From the NCBI GenBank assembly GCA_050084985.1, contig JBITNC010000001.1:202182001-202246000 (forward strand): a stretch of DNA of 64,000 bases. Direction: 5' to 3'. Shown in pieces: positions 10,510 to 21,860 of this stretch; position 1 is the stretch's first letter, and every line of letters begins with the position of its first letter. The notes below the pieces were generated by a model. It was given only the letters and a program-made list of their open reading frames with translations, was not told the origin of the DNA and searched no databases. The stretch is from Nageia nagi. Lineage: Eukaryota; Pinophyta. The position numbers and the translations under genes are program-made.

Positions 10510-10673
10510 TGTAGGGGAGTTGGTGAGAGGGGTAGTTGAAATCTCTCGAGTTGTTCACAAGAGACCCCAGGTTCAAATCTCACCCCGTCACTTGCAAGTG
10601 GATATGTCTAATGTAATAAATGACACGTGTTAATTCCCTACAAAACTTTGTTGTGTGAGAACATTGTCTTCTT
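10510..10673 (+). mobile_element. tRNA-derived SINE
   Basis: A pol III-type internal promoter is visible: an A-box-like 'gttggtgagagggg' at 10518 and a strong B box 'ggttcaaatctcacc' at 10570-10584, about 50 bases apart. A tRNA-unrelated body follows to about 10673, then an (AT)n tail. The head (ggggagttggtgag) looks like the tRNA-related 5' end of plant SINEs. No cloverleaf with paired acceptor ends is present, so it is not a tRNA gene. Target duplications could not be assigned because the tail merges with the AT repeat. Confidence 0.65.
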
Positions 10674-10692
10674 CATATATATATATATATAT
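10674..10692. repeat. (AT)n microsatellite at SINE tail
   Basis: Uninterrupted alternating AT of about 19 bases directly behind the SINE body. Plant SINEs often end in a simple-sequence tail, so it probably belongs to the insertion. Confidence 0.7.
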
Positions 10693-10753
10693 CATAACCT
10701 TGCATAAATGCTATAAATATTCATTGAAGGAAAAAACAAATGGAGATTGATAT

Positions 10754-11691
10754 TGTAATGACCCTATTTTTGAGAATATCTTGTATTTGGGATTTTCCAC
10801 AAATCTCTTCTACAAGTCAGATATGGTCGTTGCACCTTTAGAATTGGATAGAGCATCTTGTGGCATATGTTTTAATTGGTCACACGACCCCTTTTGGACA
10901 AGAAACGAAGGAGTTATGGTTACTTGAAGTTCGCCAGTGGGACCAATTTTCCATATTGTGCCCAGACACAAAAATCCACTTAACTTAGTGGATTTCTACT
11001 TAAAAGTGCAATGTTGGATTATAATAAGTTTTTATGTTATTTTAAGTACTTTTATTTGTAATAAACCCAATCAATGGTTTAGATTAGCTTAAAGGGGTCA
11101 ATGCAAGATTAAGGTTGGAGTCTATATAAGGAGGTGCAACGCTCCATTTTGGGCATGTTATTGATATTATTGAAATTGAAATCTGAAACCTTTGAGTTTT
11201 CTTAAGTGAAGATTGAAGGTCTTGCTCACCCCAAAGTGCATTGAAGGTGCATGGTTGGGATCTTTGGCAATTTCATTGAAGGTGTGATTGCCCTAAAAAC
11301 ACAAAAATACAAAAATAGTCCCAAGGAGATTCGTGGCATTGGTGGTAGCTTTTGCCTCCAGTTTTCCATTAAGTTTTGCAGTATGGATGTGATACTCAGC
11401 CTCCCCAAGGCTCACGCTCCTTGTTAGGGGTCTTGGTTGGCACATTTTGAGAGTTATTTGCTCTAATTCCATCCCTAATGTCCATTGTGGCATTTTGGGG
11501 GTGTTATATTTGCATTTTGATGTTATTTTGTGTATGCCCTTGGTTATTCCAGTGCATGTATTGTCTTGCAATATTTTAATATGTTCTCTTGGCTGGTTAT
11601 TACTCATTTCTGGGTGTCTTTTGAGTAATATTTCAGTTCTGTATTTTTTCTATGCTTGTATTTATGTAAATTTTGTTTTTGGAACATTACA
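10754..11691 (+). mobile_element. Solo LTR, 938 bp, with intact 5-bp target duplication
   Basis: Begins TGTAATGACCC and ends GGAACATTACA, a perfect 7-bp terminal inverted repeat. It is flanked by gatat at 10749-10753 and again at 11692-11696. A TATA-like 'tctatataagg' lies at 11121-11131. No primer-binding site or polypurine tract adjoins it. The intact duplication on both sides shows that the internal region was lost by recombination between the two LTRs of one insertion. The start resembles Ty3/gypsy LTRs of this window. Confidence 0.9.
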
Positions 11692-11696
11692 GATAT

Positions 11697-12718
11697 TATA
11701 GATAAATATTTTAACATCCTTTTAAACCTCCTAGTTTGTAGGATTTATCAAAGTTTGTTCAAAGGTAAATATATATCAATTAAGTATTTGAATGATTATT
11801 TTTTATATAATTAAGTTGTATAATAAAATTGCTATGCTTGTTTTGGTTGTTCTATGTTCTCTTGTTTGTTTTAAAAAGAGGACTTAAAAATAGAAACCAA
11901 TAACATATTAATATAGATTTATATCCTTCAAATTTAAATAACACCTATAACCTTAACAAAACAACCTATCTATTATTAAACGTGAACATAAGTTTGGCCT
12001 CATACTCAAAGTTCCAAAGCTAGCCAATTGAGGTGTACATGAAATTATTGGTATCATATTAAGGCTCACAAACCATTAAACATGTTGAGCCACAAATATG
12101 GTTGTACATCTATGGATAACATCCATGTAAACTTTTCAAGGGATACTATGGAAGTCAATTTTTCTTGTTTAGACTTTAGATTGTATATATGCATCTCAAC
12201 ATTGGCACCTTTTTCAAAGCATATGTAGTCTTCCACTCTCACACTACATATCTATAGAAACATTGTATTCTTTATAACGGTTTTAGGCATTTTCCCAATG
12301 TCCTTCCAAAATGGATTGGGATGGGAAGGGTTGCCAAGTTCCATCACAATTATATTTGATTATATTTTTCGGAAGAGAAGAAACACCGCTAAAACTTTGC
12401 AATCATAAACAACTGGCTTGACATATGTGATATAATTAGCTATAATGAGGTTTCTTCGATATTCAATAATTACAATCTTGCAAAAGGACAAAGGCAAAGG
12501 AAATGGATATCAATGTTTTAAAAGAATAGTAACATCAATTAAATTATTATGTACCTCATGAAATAGGGAGAACTATTTATAGATGTTAACATAGCAAAAG
12601 TCTGAACCAAAGAAACAATAATGAAATGTAAGACGAAAGAAATTAGTGTTAATTTTGTTGACTTTATAGTAATAATTAGAAATATTAGTAGAATCAAGGG
12701 TAACATTCTTATAGATGA
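11697..12718. other. No gene seen
   Basis: AT-rich sequence with no frame longer than about 60 codons resembling a known protein. No LTR ends or notable repeats were found. Confidence 0.5.
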
Positions 12719-13012
12719 ATGAATTCAAAAATAACTACGATTATAATTTTGATATTATTTGATTTTTTTATAGTTAATGCTAACTCTTTGAATCAAAAGG
12801 TTTCAAACTATACTAAGCAAGCAGATAGAAGAGGATTTGCATTAACAATGATTGTAATTATCATTGAAGCCGTTCTTAGTAAAAGTAATTGTTCTGGGAA
12901 GATAAAATCTACAATACAAGAAACAAGAATTGGTGTGAACTTATATGAGCAAACCAAAGTATGCCATATATTTCAAGAAGGTAATAAATGTGCAAACTAT
13001 CTTCTTAAATAA
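12719..13012 (+). pseudogene. RNase H-like (RVT_3 type) fragment
   Basis: A 97-codon frame ends in TKVCHIFQEGNKCANYL, the C-terminal signature of plant RNase H-like domains (v-HI-REGN--AD-L), which carries the last acidic and helix residues. Upstream, IVIIIEAVLSKSNC and KIKSTIQETRI fit the helix that follows the 'GDS' motif, but the GDS residues themselves are gone and Asp is replaced by Asn in the 'AD' pair. The first ~40 residues do not fit the family. Such domains occur at the ends of plant LINE polymerases and as stand-alone genes. With no neighbouring reverse transcriptase, it is a broken fragment of one or the other. Confidence 0.6.
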
Positions 13013-13519
13013 GGGAAAAAAAATTAAAGTATTTTTCATCTAATTGATACCATCTTAAGATAAGAAGGTGGTGAGATTAGCAAAAAATCTCTTAGAACAA
13101 ACATAAGCATTTGCTTCTAAACGTGTCATTTGATTATTCCAATAGTGTTTTAAAATCCTTAAGAGGAAATGATGATCAAACAAACACTTCCACATGTTCA
13201 TCTCCTAAAGTGTTGCATTCCTATCACTCAGATGCTTGTAATTGCATAATTGAATGAGAGTGTTGACATTTGTATTATACTAGTTGCAAAGATAAACTAG
13301 TTGCATTTCATCATAAATTCTTCATAGTAAAATTGCATTGAGCTTTATCCAAACAAAACATGTTAAGGAGGTAGCGTATACATTACAAATTATTAATGGA
13401 AATGATGATTAAAATGTCATCAAAGCAAATTTCTTACAATGGTGTAAAATTATGATTCTATAGATCACAAAATCTATCCATCCAAATTGACCGAGTTAGA
13501 AAATTGCCTAAGATCAAAA
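13013..13519. other. No gene seen
   Basis: AT-rich spacer between the RNase H fragment and the copia-type LTR. No frames, repeats or element ends were recognised. Confidence 0.5.
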
Positions 13520-13986
13520 TGTTGATGTTTTGGGATAGTAGGCCCATATCATAAGAGATTTGTGAATTTTCACCTAGAATAATATACTTTTGATGATATA
13601 AAAATATCACTTATAAATAGGAATGTTACACCTAGCAATAGTGAATTCGCAAAATGAAGCAACATAACTCATATAGAGATTTGCATAATTGAGAATAACA
13701 CATAGACTAGATTTGGAGCTTTCAATACTTATTTATAGTACTCAAATAGTGTAAATGATGTAGGTGTGTATAGAACACCACCATACATTGATTACATGTG
13801 CACTAGAATGTTAGACATTTTGGGTACATGATCTTTTAGCTTCTAGTACTTAGTAAACTTTAAAGATGTTTTCATAACTTCGATATGCGACCTTGTTTTT
13901 TTCTTGAAACCTGAGAGATATTTTCTCTTAATGTGATAAACTTTGTAATGCCCTTTTCTTTCTTTCTTTGTAACATATTTTCAACA
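13520..13986 (-). mobile_element. Copia-type 3' LTR, 467 bp
   Basis: Read on the minus strand it begins TGTTGAAAATATG at 13986 and ends CATCAACA at 13520, with a 6-bp terminal inverted repeat (TGTTGA/TCAACA). A TATA-like 'ctataaataag' lies at about 13734-13744 on the minus strand. Just upstream in that orientation is a polypurine tract. No second copy of the LTR exists in the window, so the body to the right is truncated or displaced. Confidence 0.7.
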
Positions 13987-14001
13987 TACTCCCCCTTAGT
14001 G
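13987..14001 (-). other. Polypurine tract of the minus-strand copia-type remnant
   Basis: The minus strand reads cactaagggggagta directly before the LTR's TG. The aagggggagta form is typical of copia elements and is also found in the element at 57566. Confidence 0.75.
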
Positions 14002-16045
14002 TTGAGAGGTCTTACAAAACTACTTCACTCCCCAATCATCAAAGATTACTTCCTTAGTATTTGTTTTTACACTTAAATAGTTTACATTCTCTCCTTAAAG
14101 ACTACTTCCTTACTTCCTTAGTATGTGATATGATATACAACAATTATATAAGTATTATATTCTCTCCTTAATTTACTCTTTATTCACAATCTACATATAC
14201 CCTTCTTGATATGAATCAACACACTTTGTCTATGACATTTATTTGTTATTTGTTTGTCTTCTTCTTGCTATGGAGAGGTGTGGCGAATCATCCTCAAGAG
14301 TTGAGTTGATAACATCATGTTGGCCTTACTTTTATTTCTAGCCCCTACAAAACATCAGGTTATCGTTAGTTTGCCAATATATCATCAAGTTGCTAATATT
14401 GTCATCTGGTCAACAAGTTGTTAGAATTCCGTTTTTATTGATTTTTGGTTAAAGTTCTCTCCTATTAAAATCCACACCATATTAATTGGAAGGCTTAGTA
14501 TCGAGCATGTTTTCATAATGCTTAATTGTTGATTAAGTCATATCCTTTATTTTTGTAGAAATTCTTAGTCATTTTGCTTTTGCTAAATATTGAACTATGT
14601 GGAAGTTTATGGGTGAAGTGAACATGAACATGGAAAAATCTTTTTCTTTTGCATTCTAGAAGGTAAGGATGATAAGCTTATATAAAGCATTCACTAAAAT
14701 CATATATGAATATTTCTTTAGGTAGTTGATGTGCAAGTTGGTAGAGTTTTTTTGGTTGAATAGTGTTTGTAATGGTCATATAGCCATATAGTCTCTACAT
14801 CGAGTATTAGAAGTATAAGCTAACAATATATGAGGAGAAGAATGAGATCGATATAAATAGAGCATATCAATCAATTCTAGTTATGATTCTTCTTCCATCA
14901 ACATTTCGCAAACATTGACCTGGATGATCAAATTATCTCCACAAATATTGATTTCCCATGCATATGAATGTCTTTGTTTGAATTATGTTTTAGTAATCAT
15001 ACTTTGTAGGTCTCTTTGAAGCTTAAGGAAATTTCCAACTTCTTGGGATGATAACGAATACATGAATTACATAAATTGATCCCTTGAGTATCAATAATGG
15101 AAATTTGGCAATTTTTCTAACATTGTAGATGTATGGGGTATTCTAAAGAGTTGTTTATGTAGTCGTTCCCCACTAGTTCAAGTTTTAGGACCATTCCTTA
15201 TCAAGATTTAGGTGAAAGTACGTTTAACCATAAATACCTCAATGTGGCATTTGGGAGAAGTGTGGTGATCCAACCTCAATGTGGCAATTCATAATGTATG
15301 TGATGATTTATTCCAATGACTTGTTAGTTTCTTCAATCTTTTGTTGGGTTTTTCCTTTATTTTGTGTTAAGTCGTTATGACTAGTTAAATGTTGTTAAGT
15401 TGCCATGAATTGGTAACTTATACCTTCATTCTTATATTTTGTTTTTCTTTTCACTTAGTAGTTTTATTTGGTGGTTACTTCACTACATATTGGATTTATC
15501 TAGATTCTCTTACATAGAGATTTTGTTCTTATACTTAGTATATGTTTGTCAAACTTGTTTTTATTATCACCAAAATTTACCCTTTATGTTTATTTCATAT
15601 CAAAACTTTGTTTATGTTTTCCCTTCATAGTAGGTGTTATTTTCTTGTTGTGTTGTTATTTAATCACTAGTTATATATATCATTTGGTTACTCATACATC
15701 ATACAGAGAGTGGATCACCAAAATTGAGTAGCCTTTTATATTACTTACTCAAAATTGTACATCATATATTGATTTCCTTCAAAAAGTCTTCTTTTTTAAT
15801 TGAAACCAAGGGATGAGGCAATTCTCACTTGCTCATGAATTGTTAACTTGCTTCCCTTTATCTGGCGGATGAACCATTGCAAATTTTCCTTATTAGTTGA
15901 GGGGAGTTGGTGGTGAATATTATATAGTAGGGAGAGTAAAGGGATTTCCTTCATGAATGGATACATTAAAAAGTATACCTCCCTCTCCACTAATCATGTA
16001 ATATTTTAGCGTCGAATTTGTTTAAATAAAAACTTCATCACAATG
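14002..16045. other. No gene seen; probable remains of the copia internal region
   Basis: This stretch lies where the body of the minus-strand copia-type element should be, yet no protease, integrase, reverse transcriptase or RNase H motif could be read on either strand. The plus-strand frames at 15439-15731 and the minus-strand frame at 15796-15990 are unrecognised. The region may be unrelated spacer. Confidence 0.35.
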
Positions 16046-17118
16046 TGTAAGCATCTAAATCTTACACATCAGAAGTTATGGTGCAATCCAAAAAACAAAA
16101 CTCCTAGATCTAAATAACTACATATTAAATTTGGCTAGATTTAATCTTTTGAAAAAATGACAAAGATAGGGATGAAATACGGAGTCCTCTTGATGTAGAC
16201 TTACTTCTTGAATATCTTAAAAACACCTACAAAACAAATGATGTTAGAGAGAACCTTTAACTCCAAGTCCTTAGGACCTTGGAACCACTCAAGGTAGGGA
16301 TAAACCCTAGCTAGAAATGATAGTAGCCCCCCTTGTCCTTAGTCACAAGGATGATCAAAAGATAATCAATGCCTAAGTGCATGCACAATATGATGTTAGG
16401 CTATGCTATATACTCTTTTAAGGTTTTTGATATCATCTTTGTGCTAAATGATAAATCATAATACTAAAAAAGTGTTAAAGATATACTAAGATAACAATAT
16501 ATGATAAATATACTAAAGTACCCATAAAAGATGCCAAGAAAGTGATAAACTCACAAGCTATGAACAATTATGAACACCCACAATTATTTTCACCAATGAA
16601 ATGCAAAGAGAATACAAAGGGCATACTCAATTATGCAATAAGATTAATAAAGAATGATGTACAACAAACCTTAAGGTATGAAATAATATCAAAACTATAA
16701 ATATTAAAGAAAGTGATATAATGATAAATGATACCTGAATGATAATGCTCATAATGGTAATTAGTGATGTCTAAGCTATACAATGAAAAATAATGATATG
16801 GGTATGAACAAATACACACAAACCTTAACCTAACATTAAGCTAAAATGATAATTAGTCTAGGTTTACAACTATATGCCAAACAATATACAAGTATTTCTA
16901 TGATAATTGGGTGGATACAAATGCTCTAATTACTCCAAGAATGTTCTCAAGACTTGCAAAAACCTTAAACAAAGTAAGATTCAAGCATATGATATTCAAT
17001 TCACAAAGAATTCACCTCAATCTTCTAAGGGGAAGGGTGTGAAGCCTTATAGAAGCTCATGCCATGGTGGGTTTCTATTAAAACCCTAATCGATCTTTAT
17101 GAAGTGTTAAAGTTGTTC
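16046..17118 (-). mobile_element. 3' LTR of the Tat-like element (minimum extent)
   Basis: Homologous to 23993-25045 throughout, for example 'tagatctaaataactacatatta', 'ccaagtccttaggacc', 'gggataaaccctagct' and 'agctcatgccatggtggg'. The alignable part stops at 17118 because the other copy is interrupted there. The true inner end lies further right, before the repeat tract at 17765, and could not be fixed. By eye, divergence between the copies is considerable, in the range of ten to fifteen percent. Confidence 0.75.
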
Positions 17119-17764
17119 AAGAGTGCTCATATATGCTCTACAAGATATCAGAAAACTTGAATGCAAAGTGAATCACAAGTGACAAATGGGGCAAAAAAAA
17201 CCTTTTATAATATTATGTTCATGATCGACAGGTCAATTAGGAAGACGATAAGATCAAACAATTGATTAACTGATCGACTAACCAATTGGTTTCTGCTATA
17301 ATTATGAAAAAAATGTTAACGTTGATTAATGTTCATGTTTATACTCAAATGTTGTTGTTTTCTGTAAATATGTAATTTTGGGGTATCTATTGTTACCTCT
17401 TTTTAAGCTGAGTTTTACAAGCATGCAAGACTTAATACAAAAACCAAGGTAAATGCTATGATTAAGATGATAGCTTTGATGTTTGATATTTCTTTGATTT
17501 GTTTGATAATGATTAATGTTTGTATGATAATGCTCAATGGTCATTTTACTGACAAGGATGGCATATGAATGTAAGTATACAAAACCTAGCAAATATTGAG
17601 AGATAAATGTAAAATGCTCTCAAAGATATGATCAATGTAGGATGACCCATACTATGGCAACACATGGTTATTTTTGGCTTATGACATGTATAATCTCAAT
17701 GATTTGATCATGATAATTCTAACTTTATCCAATGGAAAATAAATCCAAACAATGCTAAAGATAA

Positions 17765-18125
17765 ACTTTGCCCCATGTTAAATGGAAAATGGTAATGATA
17801 ACAATGAACTTGTTGCTCCAAGTAATGGTAAGAAAAGAAAGATATTGATAAACTTTTACCCCATATTAAATAGAAAGCAAAAGGACCTTGCCCCATCTTA
17901 AATGAAAAGCAAGAAATGATGGTGCTAAAATTATGCCTTTACCCCATGTTAAATGGAAAGCAAAGGAATGCTATTTTTGCCCCATGTTAAATGGAAAGCA
18001 AAAAGGTTATGTTCAAATGATATATTTATTCCAAGTAATGGTAAACAAATATTTAGATGCTCATGATATGATCACAACAATAGAGTGATAACTTTGCTCC
18101 ATGTGAAAATAGGAAGAAAATGATT
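17765..18125. repeat. Minisatellite with unit around 'ccccatgttaaatggaaagcaaa'
   Basis: The motif tt(g/a)ccccatgttaaatgga followed by aagcaaa recurs at about 17769, 17858, 17888, 17940, 17978 and, degraded, 18089. A second motif 'ccaagtaatggtaa' recurs at 17819 and 18030. Spacing is irregular (30 to 110 bases), so the array mixes two units. It lies in the Tat-like element between gag and the 3' LTR, a place where Tat/Ogre elements often carry tandem repeats. Confidence 0.75.
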
Positions 18126-18987
18126 ATGCTCAAGGATAATGCTAAAGCCAATGATATATGATATGCTACCAATATGCTAGGATATGATGTTATTGATCTT
18201 GATTTGAGATAGTAGATATCTCATCTCCTAAACAATGGAATGATGGGTGAACAAAAAGTCAACAAAATATTCATTATTCATTTGATAAGTGCTCATTGAT
18301 AATGATAAAGATATGATATTCAAAACTTATTATATGGCATTGATGCTAAAAGATCTTGGTTAATATGCTAAGAAATGCTTGCTTTATTTTGATTTTCTCA
18401 AAGATATTGCTCATGATATGATAAGATATAAGCTATTTCTTTTAATCAAAATAAATAGTTTTTAATTTGACACACTTGATTTGATTTGAGCCATATGATA
18501 AAATTAGTTAAAGATATTATATGATGAATAATCTTGTGTGATATGACTTGATAATTCGATCATGATATATGATAATTTCTCTTTGATAATGATAAGGATG
18601 AAAATACGAGCAAAGAGATTATATCAATGTCATTATCACTTGTTCTACAAGACTATGTTTCCCTCAAAAATAATCATAGTCAAAATCTATGATCAATCCC
18701 AAATAAATGATTTTAAGACAACCTAATATATGATTGTGATCCAAGTGATTGTATCCTCATGAGGAAAGAGGCCTATAGATAGTGATAATGACAAAGAGTC
18801 AAATAAACTTCAAAGATATGTCCCTATGATTGTTTGATTTTGATGCTAATATGTGAGACACACTTGATGAAAGTGTCCAAAGATAATGATAATACTCAAA
18901 GTAAGCATTATTTTGATGTTTTGCTAATGCTTTTGATATTATTGATAAAGACAAGTAATATGTACAATTATAACATGATGTAGAGAT

Positions 18988-19029
<42 letters not shown>

Positions 19030-19375
19030 ATGATAAAGAGAATGTGACAAATATGTATACCACATGATGATATAAACAATGATAAGTGATAATGATATAT
19101 ATAATGATAATGATGAAAAAGGGAGCTCATGATAAGTTTAGGAGATGAGTGACTTTGTCTTACCCTAAAGTTTCCATTAGTGGAAAACTACAAAAGAGTA
19201 ATAGGCTCTAGTATTGATTCAAATGATTTCTATATGATAATGCTAGAAGTTGAAACATGTTCGAGTGGTAGTTTTCATATGTCAAAATGTATGATAATGC
19301 TCATGATGTGATACTCAATGTTTTGATTCAACAAAAATATGATGATGATAAGTCAAAGGACTCTATTTTGTTTAT
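18126..19375. repeat. Low-complexity tract rich in gataatgata / atgctaa
   Basis: Dozens of short gata, gataatg, atgatat and tgctaa motifs dominate, with no coding frame and no regular period. It sits between the gag remnant and the 3' LTR of the Tat-like element, where a polymerase would be in an autonomous relative. It includes a pure AT run. Confidence 0.6.
18990..19028. repeat. (TA)n microsatellite, about 19 units
   Basis: Uninterrupted alternating TA of nearly 40 bases inside the low-complexity tract of the Tat-like element. Confidence 0.9.
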
Positions 19376-19379
19376 TGAT

Positions 19380-21860
19380 TCATATAATAAAGGTGGTGGA
19401 ATAGACACACCTTTTTTTGCTCGTTTCTAAAAAACATGGACAAATCCCACGAAATGGGACAAATAGTTTTCCCTCATGATAATTTTGATCCGAGTTGAAA
19501 GAGGCATCGACTTGATTCATATTATGATTAGGCAAAGGATTTTTAAAGATTTACAAGCATTGATTAGGTGGTGTGATTGGGTTTCCTATTGATATTTTCC
19601 CATTGTTAATAAGATCTTGGATTTCATGCTTTAATCAAATGCACCCATTAGTATTGTGTTCTTTTTGCCTATGATATTCATAAAATTTGTTCTCTTTGTA
19701 CCATGCTCTTGTTAGTGCCAATGAATTTTATTTGATTTCGAGAAATGTTAAGAGATTAACTTGTAACATATTTCATAAGATATCTGACATTGATTCTTTC
19801 GAGGGAGTAAAATTCCATCTTGGTCTTAGTGGTAAAAGTTCTTGATCATTGATTTGACCTTGTTGTCTTACTATTGGTAGTTGCAAAGCTCTTTATTATT
19901 GTATTGCTATGATTGGTTGTGCTTTATTGACATCATATGATACTTGATTGTTGTGTGGCTTTTGATAAGTTTTATTATTTTCATTACTGCTATTGTAATG
20001 CTTCTAATCATTGTTGTTATTTGTCTTGCGTAATTTGATGTCACTCGATTGAGTCTTAACTTATTCAATGAGATTTGCTTGCGATAATGCTACCTCAAAT
20101 GACCTCTATTGTTGTATTTGTAAGATAGAAGATATATTATTATTACAACTTTTTCGACACAATTTGATCAACTCTTCTTGTGATAAGGAATATGTCAAAT
20201 CATTCATGATTGCTCTCTATGTTGACACATAATCATTTATCAATTCATCATCAAATTGTGATATTCTATTCAAGTTCATGATAAATGCTCTCTTTCTCAT
20301 GTTGATGGAAAAGTGTTCCAAGAATAGATTGGCCAATTGTTCAAAAGAGTAAATGTTATTTTGGGGCAAGTTGTTTTACCAATCCAAATCTTCACCTCCA
20401 AGTGTCATAGGAAATATCCTAATCATGAGAACAACATCATTTGATATGATATAACAAGAGTATTTGAATTGTCTCAAATTTTCTCTTGGATCCTCTCTAC
20501 CTTTGAATGTGTCTATATGAGGCACCTCAATCTTGTAAGAAAATTGCTTAATTAGAACCATGTGATTAATAGGTGCATTGAAAATTGAATGATAAGATAG
20601 CTTATTCTTTCTTTGACTATTGAATCTTAATTCCATGTCTTGGAACCTTTTTAAAATATCATCATTCATTGTTGAAGGTTGTTGATTTTCCATGCTTTGT
20701 TGACTTTGTCCAAAATTAATTTATTCTTGATAGTTTGGATGATAGCCTTGTTGTATGTTTTAGTCGAATGATTTATTCAAATTTTTATTAGGAATAAATT
20801 GGCTTTCTAAAATATAAGACTAATTTTTTAAATGAGACATTTGATGTATTAATTCTTGAATTTAATTTTGGTATGATGGTTAATTAAGACTTTGATTCAA
20901 AACTTGTTGATATAGTTAATTTTTCCTAATATGGGGCGTGTTGAAATGTTAAGGTTTGATTTTGATTGACATTATGATAAGAAGATGAAGCTTGATGTTG
21001 AATATTTTGAGGATACATTTGTTGAAAGTTGGTTATTTGATTTTGGTGTTATTGGTTTGTTTGATAAGAAGAATTATTTTGTACAACATGAGCAACTTGT
21101 TTTGCTTTATTTTGATTTAAGATCCTCAAATACTTGAGATTAAGATTCACCACTAGACCTTGTGATAAAATTTAATTTGGTGTGATCAAAGGATTAGATG
21201 GCAAAAAAGAATATTTGGTGCACTATAAGGTCTAACTTGTTGATTTGGATGATTAATTAACATTGATTAATTATCGTGCTTGTGATATTTGTTTATCAAG
21301 ATTTTGTTGAGGCATTGATGTGGTTAATGGTTGATTTGATACAATTTGTTTCATTGGTTGAGATTGAAATTGACTTGTTGCAACAAGTGGTGATGGTGAG
21401 AAATATGAGACTAGTGGAATATCATAAGTTATGCATTTAAATGTTTTTGGTTGTTTCCACTTACTCATATTTTGCAAGATGGTATTAGGTGACTCCTCAA
21501 GTCCATGATGTTTAAGATCAAGTGAATTTGTTGGAACAAAAGATGGTTGAGGATCATGATATGCTAGATCAAAGTGATGAATCACATTTTGCACTTGATG
21601 AGTTTGTGGCATGCTTTGTTGCTGTTGAATTTGATTAAGTTGAAATTGCTCAAACAATGATGACAATTGATTTTGAACCATAGGATCATTGATAAATTGC
21701 TATTGAGATTCTTGAAGGATATCTACAAATAAAGGGTTATTTCTAATTTTAAGAGAAAATGATGGATGATGAGAAGATGCATGTAATAAATGATGAGATT
21801 TTGGTGTGCTATGTTCTCGATTAAGTTCTTGATTTTACATTTCTTCTCTCTCTTTAGCTT
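19380..21860 (-). pseudogene. Tat-like gag, decayed
   Basis: Read on the minus strand. An upstream Gln-rich segment is open at 21681-21271 (QIQQQQSMPQTHQVQN), then the gag core is open at 20693-20376 (VPHIDTFKGREDPRENLRQF, then FPMTLGGEDLDW). Below that the core continues through stops with YSFEQLANLFLEHF, RKRAFIMNLNR and SQEELIKL (about 20375-20150). A later segment near 19700-19640 has WYKENKFYEYHRQKGHNTN, a C-terminal CCHC-like knuckle that has lost a cysteine. These are the ordered parts of a Retrotrans_gag protein. Multiple stops are present (for example near 20370 and 20236). It would form capsids for RNA packaging in a living copy. Confidence 0.8.

Noticed and set aside
10570-10584. 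tRNA gene suspected from the B box
   Set aside because: No paired acceptor stem, anticodon loop or proper spacing; fits a SINE head instead.
16299-16312. Telomere-like word gataaaccctagct
   Set aside because: Single occurrence per LTR copy (again near 24237), no tandem taaaccc array.
17765-18125. CRISPR-like impression from repeated ~25-base words with spacers
   Set aside because: Repeats are imperfect, spacing ranges from 30 to 110 bases, and the region is inside a plant retroelement.
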